64,000 nucleotides of DNA from Adlercreutzia shanghongiae (GCF_035830635.1 NZ_JAYMFI010000001.1:62001-126000); one strand, 5' to 3'; numbered from the stretch's first letter, positions 42,298-51,178 are shown. The notes: generated by a model not told the origin, from the sequence alone. Made by a program: numbers and translations.

Positions 42298-42731
42298 CGC
42301 TGTCCATATCGCCCTTATTTGCCAGGGACAGAATCTTTCGCGACAAATAACGCCGATATGGACAACCTTGGAGCAGCCGTCACCTCATCGGCCCCGCAAA
42401 ACCCCAGGTCAGATCATTTCGCAAATCTGGAAAGAGCGCTTTCGCTGTCCATATCGCCCTTTTTTGCCCACTTTTATCTGGCGCACGACAAATACCGCAG
42501 ATGTGGACTTTTGCGGCGCCAAATACAGTCGTTGCGGACTTCTGCAGCGACAAATACCGCCGATGTGGACTTCTGCAGCGACAAGTACAGTCGTTGTGGA
42601 CTTTTGCGGCGCCAAATACCGCCGATGCGGACTTCTGCAGCGACAAATACCGCCGATGTGGACTTCTGCGGCGGCAAATACAGTCGTTGTGGACTTCTGC
42701 GACGCTAATGAGCCGATGCGGACTTCTGCCG
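42298..42731. repeat. Hairpin/31-nt tandem-repeat element, copy A
   Basis: Order on the plus strand: hairpin 1 (arms 42302-42321 and 42344-42363, loop 22 nt); an ~83-nt linker; hairpin 2 (arms 42447-42466 and 42489-42508, loop again 22 nt); then further copies of only the right arm, CAAATACCGCCGATGTGGAC, on a 31-nt period. Seven 31-nt units run from 42486 to 42702 and a degenerate eighth to 42731. Bases 42298-42378 are identical to 48376-48456. The units alternate between two types, with CCGCCGATG or CAGTCGTTG in the centre. The period is not a multiple of three and there are no spacers. Confidence 0.85.
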
Positions 42732-42792
42732 CACCGTGCAGACCCGACACGGACGCTTGTCGCTTCACCTTTACGCGGCAAATTGGGTCGGC

Positions 42793-44163
42793 TCAATGGC
42801 GTCGCAGCAGGAATGTGCCGGCTGCGAGCACAAATAGCGCCTGGACGATGAACGGCAAAGCGCTCTCCGGCCCAAGAGCCGTGAAGACAATACCATACAC
42901 TGCGCTGGCCGAGGCAATGCCGAGATCTATGGCGTTTTGCTGAAGGGCAAGGATGGTGGCGCGGTGCGCTTGGTCCACCCGAGAAGCAGCCTGCGCTTGG
43001 GCGCAGACCGTGGCGCCCGCATAGCCGAAACCCGCTAAGAGCCCTGAAGCGACGAAGGCCACGGCCGCGACACCAGCCATCGAGAACAGCGCGATACCCA
43101 TGCCCATAAGCAGCAGATGAGCGCCGAACAAGCGCTGGGACCCGATGCGGTCGGAAAGGAATCCGGCAATGGGATTAGCCGCAAGGCCGCCAATGCCCAC
43201 GAGAGTGAAGTACCAGCCAGCGTTGTCCGCCGCTCCCGCGGCGGAGGCGAACGTGGCGCCGAAGCTGAAGAGCAGCCCGTAGCCGGCGGCGGCGATGAAG
43301 GTCCCGCCAAGAACCGAGGCGATAACGGAAGCAGGAATGGCTCGAGCGTCGTGGGCCCATCGCGACGCAGCGCCACGTAACTTCGAAGCACGGGGAGCGC
43401 TCGGGGCAGCCGAAATCGCCGGGTGCGTCCCACTTGAGAAAGGCTCACCATCCCGGGTAGCACATTCCCCTTCGCAGAACACGCCTAAGCCACTCGGCGC
43501 CGAGGCTCGCCTCCCATCGACAGCGCTCAGCGCAGAAGGCCGCTCCTCATCCGCAACATCTGGCATCGCCGCACAGCGCTCGTCAACGCGACCATCAACC
43601 AGCCGCCCACTTCGCAGCAAGAGCACGCAGAGCAGCGCTACGGCAGCGCAAAGAGAAAGAAGGCCGAAGCATACGTTGAACCCGACAGCCTCGACGAGCG
43701 CGAAGGCAATAGTCGGGCCTATCAGCAGGGAAACCGAAGTCACCAGGCGGTAGAGCCCAAGCCACCAGCCCCTCCCCTCCGCCGGCGCAACATCGGACAC
43801 CGTCGTCGTGGCCGAGGACCAGAAGCCGGCCAGACCGACGGCTTGCACCACGCGTACGGCAACAACGTGCCAGAACGTGGAGCAGAAGGGAAACAAAGCA
43901 CCACCGATAACGAAGGCGATCAGACCAACGGCCATGACGGGCTTGGTGCCCCAGCGGTCAGCCACCGGCCCCGCGACGAAGCGCAGCAAAACGGCAGCGG
44001 CCAGAAACAGACTGTTCTGCAGCCCCGCCTCAGCGAGCGCGCCGCCCAGACCCACCACAAACGTGGGCGTGAGCGTCATGAAGATATTGTTGTAAGCGTA
44101 TGCGAGAAAGCCCGCGGCGAACAGCGGGGCCAGGGCGGCAGTCGTCGACGAGCGCGATGCCAC
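42793..44163 (-). CDS. Major facilitator superfamily transporter
   Basis: 456 residues with a GTG start seven bases after the Crp/Fnr gene stop. Twelve membrane segments fit, with MFS-type loop motifs DRWGTKPVMAVG after helix 2 and SDRIGSQRLFGAHLL after helix 8. The central cytoplasmic loop (about residues 185-275) is long, charged and of low conservation type. Being last in the molybdoenzyme-Fe-S-Crp/Fnr group suggests it imports the electron acceptor or exports the reduced product, but an efflux role is equally possible. Downstream is repeat element A rather than a clear terminator. Confidence 0.85.
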   Translation of the reverse strand: MASRSSTTAALAPLFAAGFLAYAYNNIFMTLTPTFVVGLGGALAEAGLQNSLFLAAAVLLRFVAGPVADRWGTKPVMAVGLIAFVIGGALFPFCSTFWHVVAVRVVQAVGLAGFWSSATTTVSDVAPAEGRGWWLGLYRLVTSVSLLIGPTIAFALVEAVGFNVCFGLLSLCAAVALLCVLLLRSGRLVDGRVDERCAAMPDVADEERPSALSAVDGRRASAPSGLGVFCEGECATRDGEPFSSGTHPAISAAPSAPRASKLRGAASRWAHDARAIPASVIASVLGGTFIAAAGYGLLFSFGATFASAAGAADNAGWYFTLVGIGGLAANPIAGFLSDRIGSQRLFGAHLLLMGMGIALFSMAGVAAVAFVASGLLAGFGYAGATVCAQAQAASRVDQAHRATILALQQNAIDLGIASASAVYGIVFTALGPESALPFIVQALFVLAAGTFLLRRH

Positions 44164-44170
44164 AGCGTTC

Positions 44171-44872
44171 CTACTCCTGCTCGCGCCGAGCGATGTCAGC
44201 GAGGCGTTCGGGGTCGATTACGCGAAGGGCATTGCGCTGCTTCTCCACGATGCCCTGGGCCTGAAGGCGAGAGACGACCGAGGTCACCGAGTTGCGGCTC
44301 ACGCCGAGCATGTCGGCGATCTCGTTATTGCCCAGGGGAATGAGCACACCCCTCTCGTCGAACGCCCCTTCAGATAGACGCTCGGAGACGAGGCCGGACA
44401 AAAGCATGGGCACGCGTTGGCCCGTGTCGTAGAACGACTGGTTCAGCATCTCGTTGGTCTGCATGGAAAGCACGCCGAACAGATAGCGCACACAACGATC
44501 GGCGAACTTCGGCGAGCCGTGGAGCAGCTTGAAAAACGACTCCTTGGGGATGACCACGAGCCGGCTGTCCTCCTCGCAGCGCATGGTTGACATGGGCATG
44601 CAATCGTCGCGCAGGATGTGGTAGCCGAAGAACATGCCCTCGCCATAGCGATCGATCACCTTCTTGCGGCCATCGCGGTCGAGGCGAAAGCACTCGACCG
44701 ACCCCTCGGCCACATAGTAATGGTTGTCGTCGGCCTCCCCCGGCCAGATGACCATGGCCCCTTTGGGAACATGCCGAATCGCGTAAGAGGCATCAACGTC
44801 CTTGAGCATCGCCTCCATCTCGTCGCGAGCGAGTGGCTCGTGTACCACCTCGTTCTTGCCCGTCCAGGTCAT
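44171..44872 (-). CDS. Crp/Fnr-family transcriptional regulator
   Basis: 233 residues. Residues ~25-145 form the cyclic-nucleotide-binding-type beta barrel (GAMVIWPGEADDNHYYVAEGSVECFRLDRDGRKKVIDRYGEGMFFGYH). The C-terminal winged helix is LGNNEIADMLGVSRNSVTSVVSRLQAQGIVEKQRNALRVID. It lacks an N-terminal cysteine cluster for an FNR-type iron-sulfur centre, so oxygen sensing by that means is unlikely. It lies in the middle of the molybdoenzyme/MFS group and may bind the palindrome at 48183-48198. Confidence 0.9.
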   Translation of the reverse strand: MTWTGKNEVVHEPLARDEMEAMLKDVDASYAIRHVPKGAMVIWPGEADDNHYYVAEGSVECFRLDRDGRKKVIDRYGEGMFFGYHILRDDCMPMSTMRCEEDSRLVVIPKESFFKLLHGSPKFADRCVRYLFGVLSMQTNEMLNQSFYDTGQRVPMLLSGLVSERLSEGAFDERGVLIPLGNNEIADMLGVSRNSVTSVVSRLQAQGIVEKQRNALRVIDPERLADIARREQE

Positions 44873-45067
44873 AGGCTCTCCCCCCCCCAGCGCAGCCCCC
44901 TCGTCTCTGCCACGCCTTGTTTGTTGACACTCATTCTATCATGGACGCTCAGTCCACGCGTTCGCTCCCCCGCTCCCGCCGACACGTTGCCCGCGCAATG
45001 GCCGACAAGCGACGGCGACCCGAAAGGCCGCCGCCGCTCGTCAAGAGGGAGGGCTTGTCGATTCTTC

Positions 45068-45631
45068 CTACACGTAGTAGACCGAGGGAACCGTGCCGTT
45101 CTCCTCGAGATAGGGCTTGGCGCCCTTCTCGGCGATGTACTTGGCCACATCGCTTTCCGGATCATTCAGATCGCCAGCGAAGCGGGCCTCGGCCGGGCAG
45201 GCCTGAACGCACCAGGGACGGTGGTCGTTATCCATGCGGTCGAAGCACATGGTGCACTTCGATGACACGCCGGCCTCATCGTCGATCTGCGGCACGCCGT
45301 AGGGGCAGGCGTTCGCGCAGGTACCGCATCCGATGCAGACCTCCTGATCGACCACGACAGCACCGTTGTCGTCGCGCTTGGCCATGGCGCCCGTGGGGCA
45401 GTTGGCCGCGCAAGCCGGCTCGGCGCAGTGGTTGCACAGCGTCGGGCGGAAGTTCATCTTCACGCTCGGGAACGTGCCCGTGGGGCGGTAGACGTCGTCG
45501 CCATCGAGGCTTTCCACATGCCCCCAGTAAATCTCGCCGGGAGCGTCGTTGGACACCTTGCAGGAGACCACGCAGGTCTGGCAGCCCATGCAGCGGGACG
45601 TGTCGATAACCATTCCATATTGCTTAGCCAT
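45068..45631 (-). CDS. DmsB-like four-cluster 4Fe-4S subunit
   Basis: 187 residues. Four cysteine groups: CMGCQTCVVSCK, CNHCAEPACAANCP, CIGCGTCANACP and CTMC...CVQACP. It begins 7 bp after the catalytic gene. It transfers electrons to that molybdoenzyme. Unlike the operon at 11-16 kb, no NrfD/DmsC anchor gene follows, so the electron donor at the membrane must be encoded elsewhere or the enzyme uses a soluble partner. The 195-bp gap to the Crp/Fnr gene contains a GC-rich inverted repeat but no good U-run. Confidence 0.93.
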   Translation of the reverse strand: MAKQYGMVIDTSRCMGCQTCVVSCKVSNDAPGEIYWGHVESLDGDDVYRPTGTFPSVKMNFRPTLCNHCAEPACAANCPTGAMAKRDDNGAVVVDQEVCIGCGTCANACPYGVPQIDDEAGVSSKCTMCFDRMDNDHRPWCVQACPAEARFAGDLNDPESDVAKYIAEKGAKPYLEENGTVPSVYYV

Positions 45632-45638
45632 GTTGCAC

Positions 45639-48104
45639 CTACGCCTTCTCTACTTCGACGAGCACGTCGTAGAAGGCCGTGCACGTCTGGGAAATGTGCT
45701 CTTCAGTGGGGTTAAGGGTCAGATGAGTGAGCATCTGGTAGTTGCCCTCGATGGTGTAATCGGGCGTCCAGCCGCTCTGAGTGGCCACGGTACCGGGAAC
45801 GATGCCCTCGGTGAGGAACACCTTCATCTTGCAGGCGCCGCGATCGTTGGTGATGCTCACCACATCGCCATCGGCGATGCCGCGGGACTGGGCGTCTACC
45901 GGGTTCATCTCAAGGATGGGCTCATCCTGGATGCCGGCGAGCGCCGGAATGCCGATATGCTGGGTGTGCACGTTCATGCGGTCGTGATACTGCAAGAACA
46001 CGAGCGGATACTTCTCGCCGAGCGGGCCCTTCGGATCCTCCAGCATCGGCTTGTAGCAGGGCACCTGCTCGTCGAACTCAACCAAGTCGTCGTTGTAGAA
46101 CGTGAACTTCGTGGAGGGCGTGGCGAACACGCCGTCGGCGAAGACGATCTGGGAGTCGTAGATGCCGTCGGGGCGACCCCAAATACCGTCGGCGACCGCC
46201 TGGTCGAAGTCGAAGCCCTCCCAGGCCGGATGCTCCTCATTCACGAAGCTGCGCACCCATTCCTCGTCGGTCTTGTTCCACAAATCGGCCAGACCGACCT
46301 TCTCGGCGAGCAGGGACATGATCTGCACGTCGGACTTGCTCTCGCCCGCCGGCGTCACGGCCGGGCTCTGGAAGAACACCCATGGGGAGCGATCAAGGAA
46401 GTCCCACTTCTCCCAGTAGTTGCAGGCCGGCAGCACGTAGTCGGAGTACTTGGCCGTCCAGGTCCAGTAGGGGTCGACCGTCACGATGGTGGAGATCTTC
46501 GGCAGCACCTCGTTGATGATCTTATTGGAATCGGGACTCATGTTGATGAAGTTCGAGTTGGCGAACCACATGAAGTCGATGGGGTTCGGATCACCTGTGA
46601 TGATTTGATCGTAGAGCGTGGAGCTCTTGACCATGTTCACTTCGTTCTCGCCGGTGTTGGCCCAGTCGTCGTAGTTGAAGGCCGGGATGGTGATGCCGGG
46701 GGTCGAACGGATGGAAGCGGTGCCGCCGGCGTGGGACGCGCCGCCGCCCTCGACGCCGATGTAGCCGGCCACAGCGGCCAAGGTGGCCACCGTGCGGAAG
46801 GGCGAGTGCGAGTTGTAGACGCGCTGCATGCCCTGGCCCATGCGGATGCCCGCGGGCTTGGCGTTGATGTACTCCATGGCGAAGGCCTCGATGACCTCGG
46901 GGTCGAGGCCCGTGATCTCGGAGGTGTACTCCAGCGTGTACTTCGACACCTCATCGACCAAGTGATCGAAGGCGGTGCGGCACTTTTCGCCGTTCACGTC
47001 GAAAGTGCCGGACAAGGCGCCGGTCACACCCTCGGTGGTGTTGGGCACGGCCTTGCCAGCGGCCTCGTCCCACACCATCCAAGCGGCTTCTTCGCCCTCG
47101 CCGTCGCGCAGAAGCGCGCCGTCGGACTCGCGCACGAGGAAGGGAGCCACAGAGTTGGCGACCAGCCATTCCTTAGCGTGAAGATCCTTGCCAATGATGA
47201 CGTTCATCATACCGAGGGCCAGCGCCGGGTCGGTCTGGGCCTTGATGGGAATCCACTGGTCGGCGATGGCAGCCGTGGAGCACAGGCGCGGGTCCACCAC
47301 GACGATTTTGGCACCGTTCTCGCGGGCCTTCACCAGATAGCGGAACTCGGAGGTGTGGGTGTCAGCCACATTGCGGCCCCAGAGCACCACCATGTTGGAG
47401 TTCATGTAGTCACGTGTGTCGTGGGCGCCGCGGCCCTGGCCGAAGGTGAGGGTCATGCCCATGGTGGCGCCGTGGTCACCCATGATGCCCTCGATGTCGA
47501 AAGCGGTAGCGCCGTAGGTGCCGGCGAAGCGGGTGGGCGCCTCCCAGGAAAGCTTGGAGAGGTTGCCAGTGAACGAGTAGAAGCCGCAGGCTTTGGCGCC
47601 GTACTGAGCCTTGGTGGCTTCCATGCGCTCGGCGATTTCCTCGATGGCCTGCTCCCAACTGATCTGCTCGAACTCGCCGGAGCCGCGCTCGCCGGTGCGC
47701 TTCATGGGATGCATGACGCGCACGTTCTCGTCATGGGTGCGCGTGCCTAGGCCGATAGAGCGCAGGCAGCAGTTGGCGTAGTCGTCGCGACCGGGCATCT
47801 GACCCGGCGTGACGGTGTAGATCTTGTCGTCCTTGACGCGGGCGCGCAGATGGCAACGGGACGTGCAGTTCACCGAGCAGCAGGCGCTCTTGTAGGTGAA
47901 GCCCTCCTCGGGATCGGCCACCGGGCCGGTCTCGGCGAGCTGCTCGTCAACCTCTTCGGCCTTCTGGGCCGGCGCGCAGCCAAGTGCGCTGGCACCGATA
48001 GCCGACGTGATGGTCAGCCAGCCGGCACCCTTGACGAAGGTGCGGCGAGTAACCTTGCCGTCCTTCACGGTTTCCGTGGGAGCGAATTGCTCTTTCTCTT
48101 CCAT
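45639..48104 (-). CDS. Molybdopterin-dependent oxidoreductase, DMSO-reductase family (second copy)
   Basis: 821 residues from the ATG behind AGGAGGAGT. Tat signal VTRRTFVKGAGW followed by a GASALGCAP lipobox-like site. N-terminal Fe-S pattern CCSVNCTSRCHLRARVKDDKIYTVTPG with a later cysteine (ANCCLRSIG). Family blocks WEQAIEEIAERM, VVVDPRLCSTAAIADQWIPIKAQTDPALALGMM and the C-terminal dinucleotide domain (DVVSITNDRGACKMKV) are present. It is divergent in detail from the copy at 13.6 kb, so not a recent duplicate. With the Fe-S subunit, Crp/Fnr regulator and MFS protein it forms a module lying between the two repeat elements. Confidence 0.92.
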   Translation of the reverse strand: MEEKEQFAPTETVKDGKVTRRTFVKGAGWLTITSAIGASALGCAPAQKAEEVDEQLAETGPVADPEEGFTYKSACCSVNCTSRCHLRARVKDDKIYTVTPGQMPGRDDYANCCLRSIGLGTRTHDENVRVMHPMKRTGERGSGEFEQISWEQAIEEIAERMEATKAQYGAKACGFYSFTGNLSKLSWEAPTRFAGTYGATAFDIEGIMGDHGATMGMTLTFGQGRGAHDTRDYMNSNMVVLWGRNVADTHTSEFRYLVKARENGAKIVVVDPRLCSTAAIADQWIPIKAQTDPALALGMMNVIIGKDLHAKEWLVANSVAPFLVRESDGALLRDGEGEEAAWMVWDEAAGKAVPNTTEGVTGALSGTFDVNGEKCRTAFDHLVDEVSKYTLEYTSEITGLDPEVIEAFAMEYINAKPAGIRMGQGMQRVYNSHSPFRTVATLAAVAGYIGVEGGGASHAGGTASIRSTPGITIPAFNYDDWANTGENEVNMVKSSTLYDQIITGDPNPIDFMWFANSNFINMSPDSNKIINEVLPKISTIVTVDPYWTWTAKYSDYVLPACNYWEKWDFLDRSPWVFFQSPAVTPAGESKSDVQIMSLLAEKVGLADLWNKTDEEWVRSFVNEEHPAWEGFDFDQAVADGIWGRPDGIYDSQIVFADGVFATPSTKFTFYNDDLVEFDEQVPCYKPMLEDPKGPLGEKYPLVFLQYHDRMNVHTQHIGIPALAGIQDEPILEMNPVDAQSRGIADGDVVSITNDRGACKMKVFLTEGIVPGTVATQSGWTPDYTIEGNYQMLTHLTLNPTEEHISQTCTAFYDVLVEVEKA

Positions 48105-48155
48105 ACTCCTCCTCTTTCTCTCGTAAGAGCGACGCAGGGGCGTCGAATGAGGCTC

Positions 48156-48198
48156 AGTATAGGAAGCAGGGGCCGACCGTTCTGCCCAACATTGGGCA
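48156..48198 (-). promoter_or_regulatory. Promoter with palindromic activator site near -41.5
   Basis: TATACT at 48156-48161 (minus strand) predicts a start near 48149. TGCCCAACATTGGGCA at 48183-48198 has perfect seven-base arms around CA and is centred about 41.5 bp upstream of that start; no good -35 is present. This is the textbook geometry of a class II Crp/Fnr-dependent promoter, and a Crp/Fnr gene lies in the downstream operon. The pairing is inference. Confidence 0.6.
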
Positions 48199-48379
48199 CA
48201 AGGATTCCCCACTTTTGGTTGGACGCCAGCGCGGGGCTTCGCGAGCACTCCCTGCGCTGGCATGCACCGGCTTGCGGCGCGCACCGCTCTGTGCCGCTGG
48301 ATTGAGACGCGTATCGCTTCTGCGTATCCAGGTTGCAGCACGCATCGCCCTGCGTGTGCAGGTTGCAGCACGCATCGCT
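48193..48379. repeat. Short direct repeats next to element B
   Basis: A ~40-bp sequence starting GCACAAGGATTCCCCACTTT (48195) recurs in diverged form near 48822-48852, so it flanks the hairpin element. CAGGTTGCAGCACGCATCGC occurs twice in tandem near 48331-48379. The 762-bp gap 48105-48866 holds these repeats, element B and the promoter; no gene is supported. Confidence 0.6.
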
Positions 48380-48655
48380 GTCCATATCGCCCTTATTTGC
48401 CAGGGACAGAATCTTTCGCGACAAATAACGCCGATATGGACAACCTTGGAGCAGCCATCACGCCATCGGCCTCGCAAAACCCCAGGTCAGATTCTCTCGC
48501 ATATCCGAAAAGGGCACTCTCGCTGTCCATATCGCCCTTTTTTGCCCACTTTTCTCTGATGTGGGACAAATATAGTCGATATGGACTTCTGCAGCGACAA
48601 ATAGAGTCGATACGGACTTCTGAGACGCCAAATACTGCCGATGTGGACATTTCCG
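48376..48655. repeat. Hairpin/31-nt tandem-repeat element, copy B
   Basis: Same orientation and plan as copy A: hairpin 1 (48380-48399 and 48422-48441), linker, hairpin 2 (48525-48544 and 48567-48586), both with 22-nt loops, then 31-nt units at 48564-48594, 48595-48625 and 48626-48655. The first 81 bases equal copy A exactly; the linker is roughly four-fifths identical; the tandem part is shorter. It lies between the YgiQ gene and the molybdoenzyme operon. Confidence 0.85.
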
Positions 48656-48866
48656 TTCCGACCCGCGCGTCATATTGGCCTCTGCGGGTGCCATCGGGGT
48701 CGAAACGAGATTCCTTGCAACGAACGGAGCACTGGCGCGCGCATCGTCATTCTACGATACTGTCCGCCTCAAGCCATCTGGCCACGGAAAAGGAGATCGG
48801 AACTACTTAGCGAATGTCGAGCGCAAGGATTCCCACTTTTGACTGAACGCTGGTGCAAAACCGCAT

Positions 48867-51134
48867 CTAGCGGCCCTTGCGGATGCCGCCCTTCCTACCG
48901 TTGGCCTTGGGAGGTTTGCCGACACGCTGGGCCTTAGGGGCGGGGCGTCCCTTCGTAGACTTGGGAGCATCGCTTCTACCGCCGGCCCTGGCTCTGCCTG
49001 GGGCGCCTCCCCCACCGCCGGCCTTGGCCTTGCCCGGAATAGCGCCTTTGCCAGCTACCTTGGCTCTGCCCGGGGTGCCGCCCCCTCCGCCGGCCCTGGC
49101 TTTGCCCGGGGTGGCACCCTTGCCAGCTACCTTGGCTTTGCCCGGGGCGCCTCCCTTGCCAGCGGCTCCTCCCTTGCCAGCGGTGCCTCCCTTGCCGGCG
49201 TTCTTCCCCTTGCGCGGGGCGTTGCCGGCCTCGTCGCGCTTCTTCGGGCGAATGGGCCGGATGAGGCACGGCTCGCCCCAGCCGATGAGGTCGGTGCGGC
49301 CAGCTTTCACCAAGGCCTCGCGCACCAAGTCGTAGTTCGCCGGGTTGCGGTACTGGATGAGCGCGCGCTGCATGGCTTTCTCGCGGGCCGACTTGGGCAC
49401 GTAGATGGGCTCCATGGTGCGCGGATCCAGCCCCGTGTAGTACATGCAGGTGGAGATGGTGGACGGCGTGGGGTAGAAGTCCTGCACCTGTTCGGGGTTG
49501 AAGCCCATATCGCGCACGTATTCGGCCAGCTCAACAGCCTCGGCCAGCGTACTGCCCGGATGCGACGACATGAGATAGGGCACGACGAACTGCTTCTTGC
49601 CCGCCTCGCGGTTAAGGTCGTCGAACAGCCGACAGAACTCGTCGTAGACCTTGCGCGGCGGCTTGCCCATGGCCGAGAGCACCTTATCGGACACGTGCTC
49701 GGGGGCCACACGCAGCTGACCCGACACATGGTGCTCCACCAGCTCGCGCATAAATGTGCGGTCGGGGTCGGGGTCGGCCATGACGTAGTCGAAGCGGATG
49801 CCGGAACGCACGAACACCTTCTTCACCCCGGGCAGCTTCCGCAACTTGCGCAGAAGGCCCGTGTAGTCGCGATGGTCGGCCTTGAGCGCCGGGCAGGGCT
49901 TCGTGCCCAAGCAGCGGCGGTCGGTACACGCGCCGCGGGTGCGCTGCTTGGCGCAGGCCGGCCCGCGGAAGTTCGCCGTGGGGCCGCCCACGTCGTGGAT
50001 GTATCCTTTGAAGTCGGGCTCCTCGGTCATAAGCCGCGCCTCTTCCAACAGCGACTCGTGAGAGCGGCCCGTCACGATGCGGCCCTGATGGAAGGTGAGC
50101 GCGCAGAAGGCGCACTCGCCGAAGCAGCCGCGGCAGGAGGTGAGCGAGAACTTCACCTCGGAAAGCGCCGGCACGCCGCCGGCCTCGTCGTAGCTCGGAT
50201 GCCACGTGCGCGCGTAGGGCAGCCGGTAGACGGCGTCCATCTCGTTTTGGGTCAGGGGCGCGGCCGGCGGGTTCTGCACCACGTACACGCCGTGCGGGTA
50301 CTCCTCCACCAAACGGCCGCCCGCAACCGGGTCGCTCTCGCGGTACTGCACGGCGAAGCTCTCCGCGAAGGCGCGCTTGCTGGCGCTCACGTCCTCCCAG
50401 CTCGGCAGCATCTGGTAGTCCACCACATGCTTAAGCGAGCGGGTGCGGAACACCGTGCCGTCGATGAACGTGAGGTCCTCCACGGCAAGGCCCGCAGCAA
50501 GCGCGTCGGCAATCTCCACGATGGAGCGCTCCCCCATGCCGTAGGAGATGAGGTCGGCCCCGGAATCCAGCAGGATGGAGCGCTTAAGGGAATCGGACCA
50601 GTAGTCGTAGTGGGCGAGCCGTCGCAGGCTCGCCTCGATGCCGCCTAAGATGATGGGAGTCTTCTTGAAGGTGCGGCGGATGAGGTTGGAATACACCGCG
50701 GCCGCGTGGTTGGGCCGGGCACCCTCCGCACCGCCGGGGGTGTAGGCGTCGTCGTGACGGCGCTTCTTGTTCACCGTGTAGTGGTTCACCATGGAGTCCA
50801 TGTTGCCCGCCGACACGAGGAAGCCCAGCCGCGGCTCGCCGAAGACCGCAATGCTTTCCGGGTCGTTCCAGTCGGGCTGGGCGATGAAGCCCACCTTGTA
50901 GCCGTGCGATTCCAGCACGCGCGTGATGATGGCGCTGCCGAAGGAGGGATGGTCCACGTAGGCGTCGCCCGACACGTAGACGAAGTCGAGCTGGTCCCAG
51001 CCGCGAGCCGCCGCCTCCTCGCGCGTGGTGGGCAGGAAGGCCGACGCCGGCAGCGCGGCTCGGGGCGCCTTGGCAGCGCGGCTCTTCGGAGATTTCGGCG
51101 CGGGCTTCTTCGACACAGGTAACACGTCCTTCAT
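48867..51134 (-). CDS. YgiQ-family radical SAM protein
   Basis: About 755 residues from the ATG at 51134; there is no clear ribosome site, and a GGCGGGGA / TCCCCGCC hairpin sits just upstream. YgiQ landmarks: FVYVSGDAYVDHPSFGSAIITRVLE, IILGGIEASLRRLAHYDYW, the radical SAM cysteines in SCRGCFGECAFCAL, GPTANFRGPACAKQ, and SSHPGSTLAEAVELA. The family's substrate is not known. Odd feature: the last ~110 residues are a basic Gly/Lys/Ala-rich tail of short repeats (AGKGGAAGKGGAPGKAKVAG type), absent from the compact family core, possibly nucleic-acid binding. Confidence 0.9.
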   Translation of the reverse strand: MKDVLPVSKKPAPKSPKSRAAKAPRAALPASAFLPTTREEAAARGWDQLDFVYVSGDAYVDHPSFGSAIITRVLESHGYKVGFIAQPDWNDPESIAVFGEPRLGFLVSAGNMDSMVNHYTVNKKRRHDDAYTPGGAEGARPNHAAAVYSNLIRRTFKKTPIILGGIEASLRRLAHYDYWSDSLKRSILLDSGADLISYGMGERSIVEIADALAAGLAVEDLTFIDGTVFRTRSLKHVVDYQMLPSWEDVSASKRAFAESFAVQYRESDPVAGGRLVEEYPHGVYVVQNPPAAPLTQNEMDAVYRLPYARTWHPSYDEAGGVPALSEVKFSLTSCRGCFGECAFCALTFHQGRIVTGRSHESLLEEARLMTEEPDFKGYIHDVGGPTANFRGPACAKQRTRGACTDRRCLGTKPCPALKADHRDYTGLLRKLRKLPGVKKVFVRSGIRFDYVMADPDPDRTFMRELVEHHVSGQLRVAPEHVSDKVLSAMGKPPRKVYDEFCRLFDDLNREAGKKQFVVPYLMSSHPGSTLAEAVELAEYVRDMGFNPEQVQDFYPTPSTISTCMYYTGLDPRTMEPIYVPKSAREKAMQRALIQYRNPANYDLVREALVKAGRTDLIGWGEPCLIRPIRPKKRDEAGNAPRKGKNAGKGGTAGKGGAAGKGGAPGKAKVAGKGATPGKARAGGGGGTPGRAKVAGKGAIPGKAKAGGGGGAPGRARAGGRSDAPKSTKGRPAPKAQRVGKPPKANGRKGGIRKGR

Positions 51135-51178
51135 AGAAACGGGCGGGGAAGCTCCCCGCCCTGGCAAATCGTATGGAA

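Noticed and set aside
42298..42508. Hairpins of element A as intrinsic terminators for the MFS gene
   Set aside because: No U-run follows the stems on the transcribed minus strand, and the paired design with equal 22-nt loops plus extra arms is not explained by termination.
42046..42708. Repetitive plus-strand reading frame across the rplB upstream region
   Set aside because: Its peptide only restates the DNA repeats in shifting frames because the 31-nt period is not a multiple of three.
42486..42731. CRISPR array
   Set aside because: The 31-nt units follow each other with no unique spacers between them, one arm is part of a hairpin, and no cas gene is present in the window.
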